DNA of 64,000 bases from Marasmius tenuissimus (lineage: Eukaryota > Basidiomycota > Agaricomycetes > Agaricales > Marasmiaceae). The stretch covers positions 5,580,001 through 5,644,000 of the forward strand of contig JAQOTA010000050.1 in the NCBI GenBank assembly GCA_029532415.1, read 5' to 3'. A program made the translations under genes and the position numbers. The notes below the pieces were generated by a model. That model was not told the DNA's origin and ran no database searches. It saw only the letters and a list, made by a program, of their open reading frames with translations. How positions within the stretch are numbered: position 1 is the first letter of the stretch; every line of letters starts with the position of its first letter. This document shows positions 32,458-46,300 of this stretch, in pieces.

Positions 32458-35400
32458 GGCCTCGAGAATCGTTTCGGACTAACGACTTCGAGGGAATTGA
32501 CACCTCGGTCGCCTCGTATTTCACGGACGTTTCTATCGTTTGTATGATATTCATATTTTATCTTGCGTATCTCAGAAAGATTCACGTATGATCTATTTAT
32601 TGTTCGTTTGCTCTCATTGCTGTACCATATTTCGAATTGTTGTTGTTATATTCCAACTTCATTGACATACATATTTCGAAGGAACGCCGTCAAGACCTCC
32701 TCGTCGTTCGGTACATGTTGAGTTGATTCTGGGTGGGTGATATTGTTTGCCAGCCCTCGTTGAAGTTAGCCCGCATGCTGCAAATACTACAGAATGATAC
32801 TCGATACTCAAAGAAGCATGGCGACGGTAGGCTGTCCCTGTGATGAGGAACACCAGTCTGCCCGGCGGTGACTGATTCGGCAAGTGGAATGGCATATACC
32901 TGCCAACCGGCAGAGGGCAACTTCCTCAACTCTACGAATGGAATTCGATCCCAGAGCCTCGAAACCAACTGCCGGCTCGGTGGGTACGAAGTTGGAATAG
33001 CCGCAGGGTTGAGTAGACTTGGACAAGGTTTGTAGGTCCCAGTGTGCGCTGCATACCGAAATAGTTCTGGGACTGTGCCTGAAAACTTTGTGTGTCCCAT
33101 GCAAGCCCAACCCTGGCTTTCTTAGACTACATTCATCCCTGCTATGCTCGGAAAAAGCTCCATGGCACTGATTATTGAGGTCAGAGTCGATCGTTACCAA
33201 AGCGAAGTCAAACTCGGCAGGAGCACCTCATATTCGCACCGACTACCCGACTTCCGTTGGTACTCCAACTTCAAAAGCCACTTCTAAGCTGTATTATCCG
33301 TACAGAAGACGACGAGGCGGCTATCTTTGATCTAGTAAGTACACGAATTGAACCGTGATTCCCAATACTAGATTACGAACTCACCGTCTGGGCGATGAGT
33401 TATCAGCTCGTAAGATTTGGAAGTCGACAAGTCTCTGGCCTCACGGGGACTATTTCGTCACCTCCAATTCTTATTTACTCCAGTCAGCTCTCTCGGAATC
33501 AGAGAGATGGGCCTCTACCTCGCTCTCAATCCCCATGACTGCCCGAGAAGCAAAATAAGCGGAACCCTCTTGAAACTTTGGAATACCATAGATCGCCTGT
33601 TGGCACGAATGGATGATTCAATCCGCGACAGCTCTCAGAATGCAACGTGATAGAATAATAGAGATGAAAAGACTCGAGACTCACGCTGAATGCACCCCCA
33701 TCCACCTTTAACGTGTTAAAGCTTGACCCGCATTCCTCTTCGACGCACTTGTGAGGTGCAATACAACGGTCAAGTACGAGGGTCGTGCCATCGCCAACTA
33801 ATATTCGGCCAAGTTTCCGACAGGAGATTCGACCACCGCTTGCACGAGTGATAGAAGCAGTTATGGTCATGATATGGAACCGCCGGTACTGCGTACAATC
33901 ATGGTTGATGAACCGTGATCGTTACTTCGGACTGTTGTGAGGGCGTCATGTCTGTTCATACCCCCTGTATCGGGGCAGCTTAAAACTTCGGTTTCGACTG
34001 CTGAGTCCATACGTTTGCACACTCCCCATAGTGACCCACCAGACATCCTCGATGACCCATGAAACATTGGTCTTGGTTATAGGAGTCGACACCCAGAATA
34101 CGTTGCTTCTCACGCTTACTTGACGACACAGTACTCAATTGTTTGATCAAACCGTAAGAGAATGACCTGAATGCTCTCTTGGAGGCGGCGGATATCCCGA
34201 TAGAAGCCAATTGTTTCGAAGGCTATTCACAGACTCGAACTTGCACTCCGAGGTAGGGTTACGAGCGTAATCCTGGCTAATGTGGCGACGTTGAAACGGT
34301 CGAGGCACGAAGGGATTATAAGAGCAATGCGAGAGTTGTGGAGGACGATATTGGGGATCCAAAAAACACGACTCAACTCAAGAAATGATCAACCATTCCC
34401 TCATTCCGGTCCCTAGCTCACCTCTAATCTCCATCGCGAATTCCAATACCTGCAGATGCTGACGTCGTCATGATCCCTACCCCAACATTCGTTTTATATC
34501 TTGCGTGTATCCGTCTGCTTTGTGTCTTAACTCGTGCGGTTAGGTTACAAAGGGAAAAGCGAGAGGTTGAGGACTCCAAGAGGACTCGATAAGTTGACAG
34601 AGATCCTGATGCCCTCAGTTGTATTTCTTGGAGCCATCCTTGACTGCTAGGGAGCCTTCGGAGTGAATTTGATCTTGAAGAGACTCAAAGTCAAAGCGTA
34701 AGAAATATAGAGGGATAGAGCCGTTGGGGCAAAGTGGCGGTCAAGAGTAGCCCTTGTTGAAGCTCCGACCCGGATCATGACGGGCCGACTTGAGGGCAGG
34801 TCCAAACTCACAATTTGAATTTGCTACTGCTCTCCCTCGTTCTCATGGACGCATAACATAACTCGCAGATCTCTGGTGAGCATATTTCACTCATTCTTGT
34901 CTATCATACTCACAGAAAAATCTCCTTCTGGATAGTGAACGGCGAGTAATGACAGGCACCCCAGGAATCTTGACAATTCAACTTCGTTGATCATGGGCGG
35001 CCTAAACCAGAAATCAAGGCCGTTGATACGCGCTCATGAGGCTGAAGACTCTCTTGGGAGTATTCCAGGGGCTTAGGACTATGGTACTTGATGCGGATAG
35101 GTTAAAAGCGGGGTAGATGTTCGGGTGTTATTGAGATATGTGCGATTCCCTCATCTACCTGTAAATTCCTGGCCACTGACCAACTATTGATTTTGCATAT
35201 CCAGTCTCGACACTCGAATGGTTGAAGATATATTTACGGGAGCTGTGACTCGCCTACTCATAGCTCACAATTTTCCATCTCAGACCGCCTCGCCATAAGC
35301 TCAGCCTGCGAGCCGCCACGATTTTCCGTTGCTGGATCCTCACCATCTTGGACTAGTCATTCAACTGGTTTTCAAAAATTTCAGGATGCTGGAACTCTCT

Positions 35401-36000
35401 GCCATGGGGCTCAGGAAGCATTCGAATCAATTACACCCAGATTCCCGGCCTCCAGTGGAGGCGGCTTCAAAGTCTACCATGAACATCCGGGGCTTGAATC
35501 ATGCAATGCTTTTGATGGGAACTGTCCGGAGGTACGCCTTCTTTCCGTTCAAGTCCTCCGCGATAGAATTATATCTCTGTCTTCAGTCGGACGTGCTCAT
35601 CACCATCGTTCTCGAGTGCAAATCCGTTGCTCGGGAACCTTTATCCTCGCTCCTGTTGTTCATACTATATGAATGGTAGGGACCTGGTGCTTCGAAAGCA
35701 AAGAAACCTAAAATGCCGTTCGCCTCACGACATGAGCCACCTTGGACGTGATTTGGCAAGTGAAGTCTTCCGTGTCCCGAAGTAGATGCAAAGTAAGAAT
35801 GCGTTTTTTTAAATCAGAATTGCGAGTCCAAAAGGCCTTGTAGACTCGGGAGCTTTCTATATGCCGTTTGTGTCAGCCAGATTATTTGTTGGTAGTCTGA
35901 TATTGTATGCCAGCGCGTCACAAGCTGACTCGCTACCTTGGCTTTCAGCGAGATTAGCACATATGCTTATTATTGGAGCGCAGTCTACCGAAGACTACCG
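32458..36000. repeat. D module downstream of F2
   Basis: It parallels the region after F3: GCCGTCAAGACCTCCTCGTC at 32685 against GCCGGCGACATTTCCGTGTC at 43554, the TGTGTCTTAACTCGTGCGG / GTGTCTTGACCTGTCCGCT pair at about 34520 and 45462, and the block following each. Minus-strand coding-like pieces exist, for example 33526-33870 with LVGDGTTLVLDRCIAPHKCV, then a piece with YFASRAVMGIESEVEAHLSD, and 33980-34362. They do not connect into a supported gene. Probably relics of one or more unknown minus-strand genes. Confidence 0.4.
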
Positions 36001-39000
36001 ACTCACAAGGTGTCAATTTTACGACAGGCTCTACCCAATACATGATCACATCAACCAGTCCATCGACGACCCGAGTTGATTCGAACTTCTCGTGTTCCGA
36101 CTCTAGGGATGGGTTTGGCTAGACCGAGGCAAGGACGTTATGTTACCAGCGACTGAGTCAGAGCAATACGCTGAGACTGAAGGGAAAGACCACGGCGTAC
36201 ACAACTAGGATCCCCTCTTGTATGTCCTTGTAGGTCCACAATCGTAATCGTAATTTTGCATGGCATTGGCGTTGTACGAGTCTAAAGCGGCTGTAAAACG
36301 CTGGGGACGTCTCAATGTGCATATGGCATCAAAACTATACATTCGTTCTGACATCCTTGAGTAAGAAAGCAGCGGAGGATAGCCGTCAGTTCTCCCGAGA
36401 TAGCCTTTGACAGTGACAAGTTCAAGAAAACGAGTCTGAAATGATCGAGAGCGAGTTTCGTTGCTGGTAAAGGCCCTAAGAATTGTAATCTAAGCCAATT
36501 TGCCTGTACCTCGGCGAAACTGAGTCGCGATACCAGAGCTAGACGCCTCTCCAGACACATCGAGAGTGCCAGTGGGCATGTCCAGATCTATTCACTCACA
36601 GCGAATCTGTCTTGAATATTCAGACCTGGCCATTGGTCCGTAATGACTTGGAGGTCTACCAACGACATACAAGTCCAGATCATTCAACAACTTCAATGGA
36701 AGAACTGTTCGGAGGTACACTTTAGTTTGATGAACACCCTCCAAGATGGATTCATTCCTCCCAGCTGATTGAGCTCGTCGCCAGCCTTCATGTACCGGAA
36801 TTCCCTGCCCCAGCTATATTCTACGCACTGTATGGAGGCGGTGTTAAGAGAATGTTCGAACTCGGAAACTAAGCAGTTCACCTCACGAACCGTGATTTGA
36901 CTTTGCCTCCTTCCCGGAGTCGGGCCAATTTCAATGCGTTCGGACTAGGTGAGATACAAGAAGGTCTGCGTGTTATTGAAGACTCAGAGTCTATCGCATG
37001 AATAGTGGCCCTGGGATCTTCGACATTACGGATAGCACATATTCCAATGTAACAAAGTAGGCATCCATCCCGTTGGATCAACTGCTCGGCGATTCTGTAC
37101 TTATGTCTCACAAATCACATGGTCGTAATACGCCAATTAGGGACCCGAGGTGTCATAAGGCCACTTGTACGGGACGTTGATCGAGTTGTGGGTGCTTGTG
37201 TGTGCCAGATATTGGAGACAAGCAGTGACAGCATGCTCGTTTTAGCCTTTACCGCTTGAATCTCGCACTAGGTGACAGTACCTCTTGTTCAAATTACGAG
37301 AATGAAGCCAAAGGGACCCCTTTCCAACCTCAAGGAAGGCGAATCTGAGAGCTTAGAGCTTAGAGGTTTGCCAGCCTCGGTCGTCCGTGGCTGTCGTGAT
37401 TAAATAAGTTTTGGGACCAGGAGGGTTCCGGCTGGGTCTTTGAGTGTTTGATAGCAGATGAATTTATAGCACTCTAGTACATCGATGAGCTCGAATCCGG
37501 TAGAAAACGTACCAAAACTCACGGGGGAGAGAGAAAAGGTGAATCAAATTGTTGCACCAGCAAGTCCGCAAAGTTCCCGGATATTCAGTGTAATCGTCGA
37601 AAGAGACGCTCAAAATCTACCAGCTTGAATACCCCTGCTGTCACTCACTTCCAGATGTTCACCCTAGTTTATTCGCTGCTCGTGCTTCTAGGTTTCGACG
37701 CGTTGGAAGCCAGCCTCCAACTTCATAGCGGCATCTCCGACAAGATGGCACCAGACAATACTCAAAAGGTTGGACGGTATATACGTCCGTTGCATTGCAA
37801 ATCGAAAGCAGGGCCAATCGGCCATCGGAGGCTGGGATTAATAGAAGGAGGTTGCGACAAAAAATCGTTCGAGGCAGCGCTATCATGGAAACTCTTCGTT
37901 CCCAATGTCCCCGTTTGGCGAACTATAAGTGGCTTCAGCCTCAATCAAGCAATAAGAATCGAGAGGTACTCACCTATAACCTAAAATACCTTGTCGTCCG
38001 GTGCAACAGTCGACCTTTCCTGACACATATTACAATGGGTCCGCTTGCCGTGTATCGAGGCCGAACGTTATCCAAGTTCTCCAACCTTTGAACGTAGGCG
38101 CTAGAGTAGTCCGCCATTGTTCGACGCCTTAAACGGAAGTCACAAAACGCTTCCCTTTCTCTGAGTAAGTATATGAACGAATGAAGGACATTACTCGGAA
38201 AGTATTGTAGATTTGGGCCGAGTCGAATCGTTGATGCATTGCGGGAGGCCGACTTAGGGAGAAGCTTTTGGAGGCGATAATTGAAGACACTGAAAGGTTG
38301 AACAACGAGATCCTGAGCAATGAGAAGTCGTCGTCAAACACATACGGGCTGTGGGTGAGGAGAGACAGTATGGTGGTGGTGGTCATGGACAACGCCGCGG
38401 CCGCTGACAAAGCCTTTTCGCTCATTGTCCCTGATGACTACCAATCTATCCAACAATATCCAACAATTCTCCGGCAACGCTGTTTCTTCAAGATTCTGAG
38501 AACATAAAAGTTCAGGCCAGACTCTGCCTTCAGGACGCAGCCATAGATGGCACGGTTGTGGCCACTATCCACAATGACCTGTCCTCACAAGCCCGAATTC
38601 TCAAAGCTCAGGACATCCACATTCTGTCAAAAAACACATACCACCATTTCCAAGTGGTTCTAGCGTCCTCTTTATGCTTCATTTCCGATATTTTTCGAAC
38701 TCTGGGGAGTACATTCAAGGGCTGAAGTGTCAAAATTTGGATAGGATCGCTACTCTCAAGTTACTCAATGAACCCCGAGGCTCAAACGTTTGAACCACGA
38801 ATCAGGATTCAGTTCCTCGTACTCCCGGCGGGACTCCTGAATGATATAAAACTACAGTGGCTCGGCTTTGAGCTCGCCGACAAGAGCTACAGAATCCGGA
38901 GCTTTTTGAAGGATCATATCCAGCTGCAGGTATCTATTGGTTTGTCAGGTCCCTTTGGTCTCGTATCGACTCAGCGCACCGTCAAGTTGAACATACCAAT

Positions 39001-39900
39001 ACACTATCATCAGATGTCATCTATTGAGCCACGGTCACTTGGATCATACCAATGGTCTCGTCATTTCTGCTGGCTCTCTTTCTGGTTCTCGAAAACGTGT
39101 TCGATTCAGCCTCATATTAACTCGAAGTCGGAACTCGATGTTATCGACATCACCCGGCCCGCTCAACGCAAAAGGAGAAGCGACCAGTGCTCAAGATTGA
39201 TGGAGCCTGAATAGTAAATGAGATTGTCGTATCTCACCACTCAAGTCGCTTTCAGGTCGGTGATACCAAATGATAGCCCGCACCTTCCGTCTCCTCACGC
39301 TCAGCACCAGATCATCAGACGGCACTCCATAAATTGAGGTCTTCTGCTCGATAGCCGCCGTGATGGATCACCCAACTCGTGCAGTAAGTGATCGTACAAG
39401 TCTCGAGCGCCTCGCTCAAACCGTGTTACTAAATAAAACCTTTTTCTCAGAGCCAGTACGGTGTACCGATATGACTCCTTTGACGTCGTCGAGCCAGATC
39501 TCGAAGACTGGACTAGAGAAAGACCCTCATATGGGAGTCTAAGAAGACACTGTAGGCTGTTCCGACAGGCACGAATCTGACGAAGAAGAGGGGCGTGCCC
39601 TCAACGTGTATCACTGTGGTGGGTGTTCCATAGAATCTTGATTGTGTGTGAAATGAAGCTGAAGCGCCGGCGAAACAGCATGCCAACGCTCACCTTTTCA
39701 TATCGATAACGCGAGCGGGAAGGACAGATAGCGCTGGGGATGTTCCTGGGCTCAAAAGAAATCAGCTTCCCGACTGTGGAACGATGGATACCGTATAGCT
39801 CGACGGCCTAGAATTCCGAAAGGTCTGAGGTAACAGCGAAACAGGACAGGAAGAGGGAGAAGGGTACGAACATCGGGAAGTGCAGCTCAGTTGGGTGGGC
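36001..39900. repeat. U module upstream of F3
   Basis: This is the counterpart of 26.4-28.9 kb. It has coding-like plus-strand pieces: 38372-38507 with the VVVVMDNAAAADKAF motif, a stretch near 38550 reading TVVATIHNDLSSQARILKAQ, and 38768-39214, open for 148 codons with no partner in the other modules. Stops and frame changes separate them. The flanks are much more diverged between modules than the F genes are. Confidence 0.4.
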
Positions 39901-40065
39901 TGTTGAGAGGCATGGATTAGGCGTGTCTGTGGCGTTACAAGCTAATCATAATTTGGTTCAATGGCATGTAAACAGCATGTTTGCTACAAATATTAGCATG
40001 TTCTACCTGCCCTTTCCTGTCATTCTGTACCCTCCTTTTGCTCACTCGCTCAGTCCCCCGCCTAC
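39901..40065 (+). promoter_or_regulatory. Proximal upstream block of F3
   Basis: Almost identical to the block upstream of F1 (15061-15240) in its spacing and in the phrases AAGCTAATCATAATTTGG and CATGTAAACAGCATG. It ends in a pyrimidine-rich leader before ATG. Confidence 0.5.
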
Positions 40066-43000
40066 ATGTCAACGTTCTTCGCCAATGCACAGGAATTTTC
40101 GATATCTGGCGGGACATTCAGCTATGTTCAACGCGATCAACATAACTATTACAATGGCCGTACGACAACTGAAACAATAACATCCTCCTCCGCTGGCGGG
40201 GGTATAGCAAACCAGGAAGCAAGCTCGTCCGCGACGACTACGACAACGGTTGTTCACGGAAACCAGATCAACCAGATTGTTCAGCGAGAAGAGAGGGAGC
40301 ATACGGAATTTGACGACGTGAGTTACATATCTGGGGAGCGTGGAGCTCGAAGGCTTATTATACGCACCGTTCATCCAGTATCGGAATGTCAAGAGTGGCG
40401 ATTTTTACAGGGTTGAGGATGTCTGTGTTGTCGAAGGATGGCAATATGAGAAAACTATCTGTGCTGTGAAGGTAATTGGGACGGAGGGCAGGTTCACATC
40501 GATGACTTATAGTGGGCCGGATGCACGCAGGGTGAGTTTTGTATTCTCTTGGGGCAGAACGGACAGAGGCAAATAGTTGATTATAGGCACTCAAATGGGA
40601 TTTGCGGGTGTGTTCGCGAGCGCGGTACGTCTAGTGGAGTTCCAAACTCGCCTGCGTGCTTAAAAATCTTCAGCTCGTCCAATAATGTGCAGGCATTTGC
40701 TGTTGACATCGGAACAGTACCGTCACTGCTTCTTTGGCATGGTAAGTGCATGTGCCTGCCAATCCCTGTGGTTAAGTCAATCTTCTCTGTAGGCCTTGTA
40801 CCGATCTCGCACTTTAATAGGAGTTTGGGGCAGCTTGGTTCGTTGTATTTCCGTAATCTGATTGTAAGTAGCGGAAGTATTGAAATGGAACAATTTTAAT
40901 CATGCAATTGACACAGCGGAAACCTGATTATGCAGACGCTGAGAAGCTGTGGGTGGATTCTACCCGAGGAGTGATATGTCTAGGTCCACAGGGGCCAGAG
41001 CCAGACATCAAGTGGGACTCGTGGGATTTCCAGATGGAGAATCTACCTTTGACCAGCGAACTTCTCCAAGAAGATGTTTTCATGCGCTTCCTGGCAAGCC
41101 AAAAGTCAAAGGAAGCTGATCGGGCGTTTCTGTGGGCGATTTGTTATCACTCTGAACGTGACGTAAATGTGCCTGAATCTTGCCATCGGCCGACCATCTT
41201 TTCCACTTTGACCGCAACCCCCATCGCCTTTGCAAACAACGTCTGGACGAGTAGAGAGGGTTTTGTAGAGAGGAAGGTGCTGGAAAATGGATGGATGAGG
41301 TGAGTCACTCGGAAATCACAGGCCACTCTGTCTAAAATCACGAGTAGATTTCGACTCGATGAAGATGCTGACAGTCGGTTTTGGTTGGCGCTGAACGAGG
41401 ACGTGGAAAGGGCCTGGCTTTGTCAATCATCAAACATCTTTCACTCTCATGGAATATTGTTGGAAGACGATCTGAGTGTTTACAGTGCGTCGTCATTTGT
41501 GTTCTCTTTTCCACTGGCTAACATCGACCAGAGCTCGTCTGTCCCAGGGTGTTGTTGTTTGGCAATCTTGACAAAACCCCTTCCGCATCCCAACGACGAC
41601 GCCAGCAGCCGATCTACCTCTTTACCCGTCCACCTCTCCGCGACCCCTTCGACGATAAAACCTTGCGACTCCACTTCTGGTCTTTCCACGAAGATGGTCA
41701 ACATCGACTTTCACCCGAGTCATGTCGCAACTTCGGCCTTCCCCTTGAACTCCCCTTTTATGATCGGGTGATCTGCTCATTGTCCTGGTCCACCAGCAGC
41801 TACCAGTTGATTCGTCGATACCACACTCTCAGAAGCTTTGACCCAACGACTCCCGATTTCGCTCGACACCTTGGATATGGTGACTACGACTTTCAACCGA
41901 TCCACCATTCAGACCGGTTTACAGAGGTCGATCAAGGTGTGCCCATCTTCATTTGTCCGTTCTAGCTCTTACCTCAGTGCAGAGCACTCCAATAACCTCG
42001 ATGGATCTGTCATTGGCAACGACTCCAAGTGTCCATCACATACAATAGACCAAAAACTGGCTGAGGACCCAGTTTGTATGGCCAGTAACCAAGCCGGGAG
42101 AGAGTCCGCTATCAGCTCGATTTGCGCTACCAACAAGCGTCGAAAAATGGATATGGGATTTGGGGGTGCCGAGAGGAATAATCCAGAGCCGGTGCGCTGT
42201 TGATTCTTTTTTCTCGATGTGCGCATCACTAACATATCCTCAGGAGCTTCGTCATAAGAACGATACTGCCGATGACCGGGACCTAGCGATAGATGGACAG
42301 GCTTCTCGACCTGTGCAACCGCTTCCCTCCAGGTTTTTTCCCTCTGCAGACCCAGTCAACCTCTATCCCCAGCATCATTCTCATCCACGCTCAGGGTACC
42401 AATCGCAGGTCGCTCCACCCTGCTACCATAGAAATCAACCGTCGTATCACTATACCTCCCACCCTGCAGGCCCCTTGTCGGGAGATGTGCCGTCCGCTTC
42501 GCGTGGTATGAACATGTCATTTCCTACCACGTCCAATCTATCATTTTCCCATCTCCAGCCGCGAGGATGGCCCGAGCTGTCGCAAAGTACAGCGGCGGCA
42601 ACCTATTTCGACGCACTGCTGCCCTCCAACGCGTACAGCAGTGCTGAGATCGCCAACTCGGCCAGCGACCTCACCACAAGCATGATGGACTTGAACCATA
42701 CCCATTCGAGTGCTTACGCAGGTGTCAATGCCGTCGCCGATGCACCTAGATACAATATTGGTGCTAATCAGAGTACCGGGTGGTTGGGGACGTCCGAGGT
42801 CGAAACATCGGGTGCTGTAAACACATTCTGCGACGGCCCAGCACACCCTTCAGCTTCCTACTCCACGCCTACGCTTACTTATCCACCCAATTCAGCAGTT
42901 CCTATCGACTTCATGTATCCCCAACACAATGTTGTGCCTACGTCCCATATGCATGGCCTGAGTTATCCCTCGGTCTTCCCCGGCTCATTTGCTCCTCAAG

Positions 43001-43323
43001 AGCATTGGAGCCCTGCCGTAGCTCACCACGATCTGGCATCATCCAACTCGCCCTTCTCCCCGCCCGGAGCTACCTACTACCCGCCCAATTCGACTAGTCA
43101 CGCCCAGACTCACATTCCGTTTTCCGCGGATACGCCTCAGGGTTATCCTTCGATGTTCATTTCCAACGGCGTTGACCCTCTCGTTTCTAACCAATCTTGG
43201 AACGCGCCAGCCGATTACCCTCAGCAATATACGTTCGATCCTCTGATGCAGTCGACACAGCTGCTTTCTTGGAACGAGACGAGTGGTGAATCTGGGGAGA
43301 GGAATGGAGCTTCGGGGTGGTAA
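40066..43323 (+). CDS. F3: complete F-family protein, A subfamily
   Basis: Model: join(40066..40317, 40379..40531, 40587..40624, 40674..40741, 40793..40863, 40917..41299, 41348..41484, 41532..41936, 41983..42191, 42244..43323), 931 residues. Exons 3, 4, 5, 6, 8 and 9 match F2 in length. The order is the GGTFSYVQRDQHNYY segment (residues 12-26), the small-exon region to about residue 194, the core (195-502), the basic NKRRKMDM cluster near 560 and the disordered tail (573-931). Exon 3 has drifted: ALKWDLRVCSRAR replaces ALEEDFRKCSRAR, losing both glutamates. The first part of the tail is very close to F2, while the last 130 residues differ greatly. No stops or frame breaks. The function is unknown. 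Confidence 0.8.
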
Positions 43324-46300
43324 TGGACCGGGTGAGGTTCGAAAATTGTTTCGGGTTGAGGACTTTGAGAGATTGTTGTCTCGGTCGTCTCGAATTTTAG
43401 GGATATTTCTCCGTTTGCCTGGTATTTATGTTTCGACTCGCAGATTGACGTATAGTACACCTACCGTTCACTTGGTTTCGTGTTTCTTACTCTTGTTGTA
43501 TCATAAGCTCCCTATCGTTTGTAGCCTCCTTTGACATACTGATCTTGAGGGGACGCCGGCGACATTTCCGTGTCGCTCAGTTGAGTTATTTCTTGGCTGG
43601 TGATATCGCTTGCCAGCCTGCGACGGTGAAGTCAGTCTGCAGGCTATAAGTACAGCACAGAATGCCCCTCAATTCTCAGAGGACAATGACGAGAGACCGA
43701 AACTCCATGTAATACGGGTCACAAGTCGACCCGGCGGTGATTTATCGATGTACGCAAGAAATTAGCAACTCCAGGCCAGCTGAAGGTATGATTGTCCTCA
43801 GGTTCACGAATGGAACTAGATCCCGGGAACTACAAACCAATTGCCCGTTTGGTTAGTACGAAGTTGAAACGGTCAAAGATGCAGGCAAGGCTTGTGGGTC
43901 CTAGTGTGCACCAAATATCGGAATACGTTCGTTCGGGGAAATTTCAAACCCGGATGTTACCGTGAAGCTTTGTGTGCTATATGCAAATGTATAACTAGAT
44001 ATGTCTGTGCCCAGCAGAAGCTGAACAGCGTGAGCCTTTCGACCTTTTTAGCACTGGATAGTGAGGTCCGAGTGAATCGTTATCAAAGCGAAGTAAAAGA
44101 TACAGGGTCAATGTGTTTGCTACGACTACTCGACTCCTCGGCATCGTAACCAAACAGGCTATATCGTGAGCTATTTGAAGCCTTCCCCTCGAAGACGGCT
44201 CGGAGACGATTCTGTTCAACTATAGCGGAAGTCTGATGTACAGTCAGTATACGAATGACTAAAAATCTCATGAACTCACAGTCTGAGTCGACATGCTAGG
44301 CTCCCACTCACAGTCGAATCCGATGAGATTCCAAGCTTTAGAGTTAGTCCCCCAGGATTCTGTTTCTGCCGACCATCGGGATCACTTGAAACCATAAAAA
44401 AGTCTGATTGCCACCTCGCCTCCTACCCCAGATCTCGTTCAACCCAAGGGCAAAACACAACGCAACACTCGTCAAAATCTGAGATACCAGTAGGGCGTGG
44501 ATCGGTGGAAGCTGATAGTACATCCTATTCGAGAGCTGTCAGCAAGCATCACCACCTTCGAGTGAACGAGATACAAGACTCGCCACGTTAAACGTGCCTT
44601 CGCCCACTCTCGACATATTGACCCACGTTCATCTGAGACGTGGTCGTAGCTAAGTGCAATACAACACCGGAGTCGAAGGTAGTCTTGACCGTGAACCGGA
44701 CAAGTGTTGAACGGAAGAAGATAGCCGCTGCTTGCGTCACCAATAGTAACATCCGCTGTTGTAGCCCAGTGAATTCAATGGTAGGCCAGATCACGAATAA
44801 CCGTATCGATGACTCCCGCATGGACTGTGATACGTGCTGTGGAGGTGCCCTGATTGACCCTGGTAACAGACTCGTTCACGTCCTCAGCCTCAGCTGCCAT
44901 GTCCGAGCTTCTTCACATTCACTCGTCCAATGTATTTGAAGCCCATATAGCGCTGATTTCGGTCGAAGTGGTCGACTCCTACGGCATTTGAAGGAGCAGT
45001 AGCAGTCTTGTTCAAGTTTCATTGCTCCTCGTGCCTCCTTGACGACGCCGCCTTTGAGTTCTCGAGTAGAGCGCAAACTGAATAAAAGGAATGCTATCTC
45101 AGGGGCACGAGTCATGACGGAAGGAGGGGAGCGGAATTCAATGTGATGCTAAGTCTTTCGGATACATTTTCGTAGAACAGCTTGGGTTTTGGAGTACTGA
45201 GCGCCATGCTGGAGAAGGGACATATGTGAGAGCGACCGAGGTTCGAGAAAAGCGTAGAAGGGAGGTATATTTGGGAGAATGACGAGAACAAGGTATGAGA
45301 ACTGCAGGACTCACTCAAGAAACCTGTAATCATTCCAATGAGCTCAAGCTCATAACGTGGACCTCTCGTCGCCACCTTCATAGTACCTCATGCCTGCGAG
45401 CTGACATTGCCATGAGCCTCGGCTCGGCATTTGTCTCCCTTTTGCGTACACTCTTTCCCCTTGTGTCTTGACCTGTCCGCTGGATTGCAGTTACAAGGGG
45501 AAGAGCGTTAACTGAAGGATCTTGACGGAGGTGTCGATATTCGTGATTGTCTTGCTCAAATTTGACCCTGAACTGATGAAAGGCTTTGCGGCAAATTCAA
45601 TCCTAAAGGACCGAAAGTTGTAGCGGAACAAAGACAGAAGGCTGGAGTCATAGCACGAAGTGGTGACGGTCGAGAGTGGATGGACCCTTGTCACCTCATG
45701 AGCGCCCGAGTGCCTGAGTGCTTGCCGTGCGGCAACGGGCTGACTGAAGGGCAGGTTCAACCTCCCAACTCAAATTTACCACTGTCATTGCGTCTCTCTG
45801 GGTCCTTTATGTATGCATAGTGAAGAATGTGCGGCTTTGGTGAGCATACAACTTGGTTTCTTCTCATTCTAATCTGCTCATCATACACAAGGTTTCTTGT
45901 AGCTAACACCTTCTAGATAATAGATTCCACATATTCGTTCTCATTTTTGACAACTCAAACAAACAGTCTGTGCCGCTCATACTTTGGCCAGTGAAGTTTG
46001 AGTCGACTGTTAACGAGCTAAACAAAAAACTAAGACCATGAAGAACTCGTGCAGCATGCCCAAGGCTCTGGAATTTACGGAGATTGGCTCAGAGGGTTTC
46101 GAGACACGAAACATCACTTATTCGGATATCGTGAAACGCGAGATAGAGGGGTTCGAGCCAAAAGGTATGTACGAGACTTTGCTGTGAATTTGTTCTCTCG
46201 GTTGATGTCCAGTTAGAGCTCTACATTCAGTGTGAAAGCTCGTATAGCCAGGATCGGGACGTGCGGTCAAAACTTCAACCCACCTGAAGCTCACGAATTC

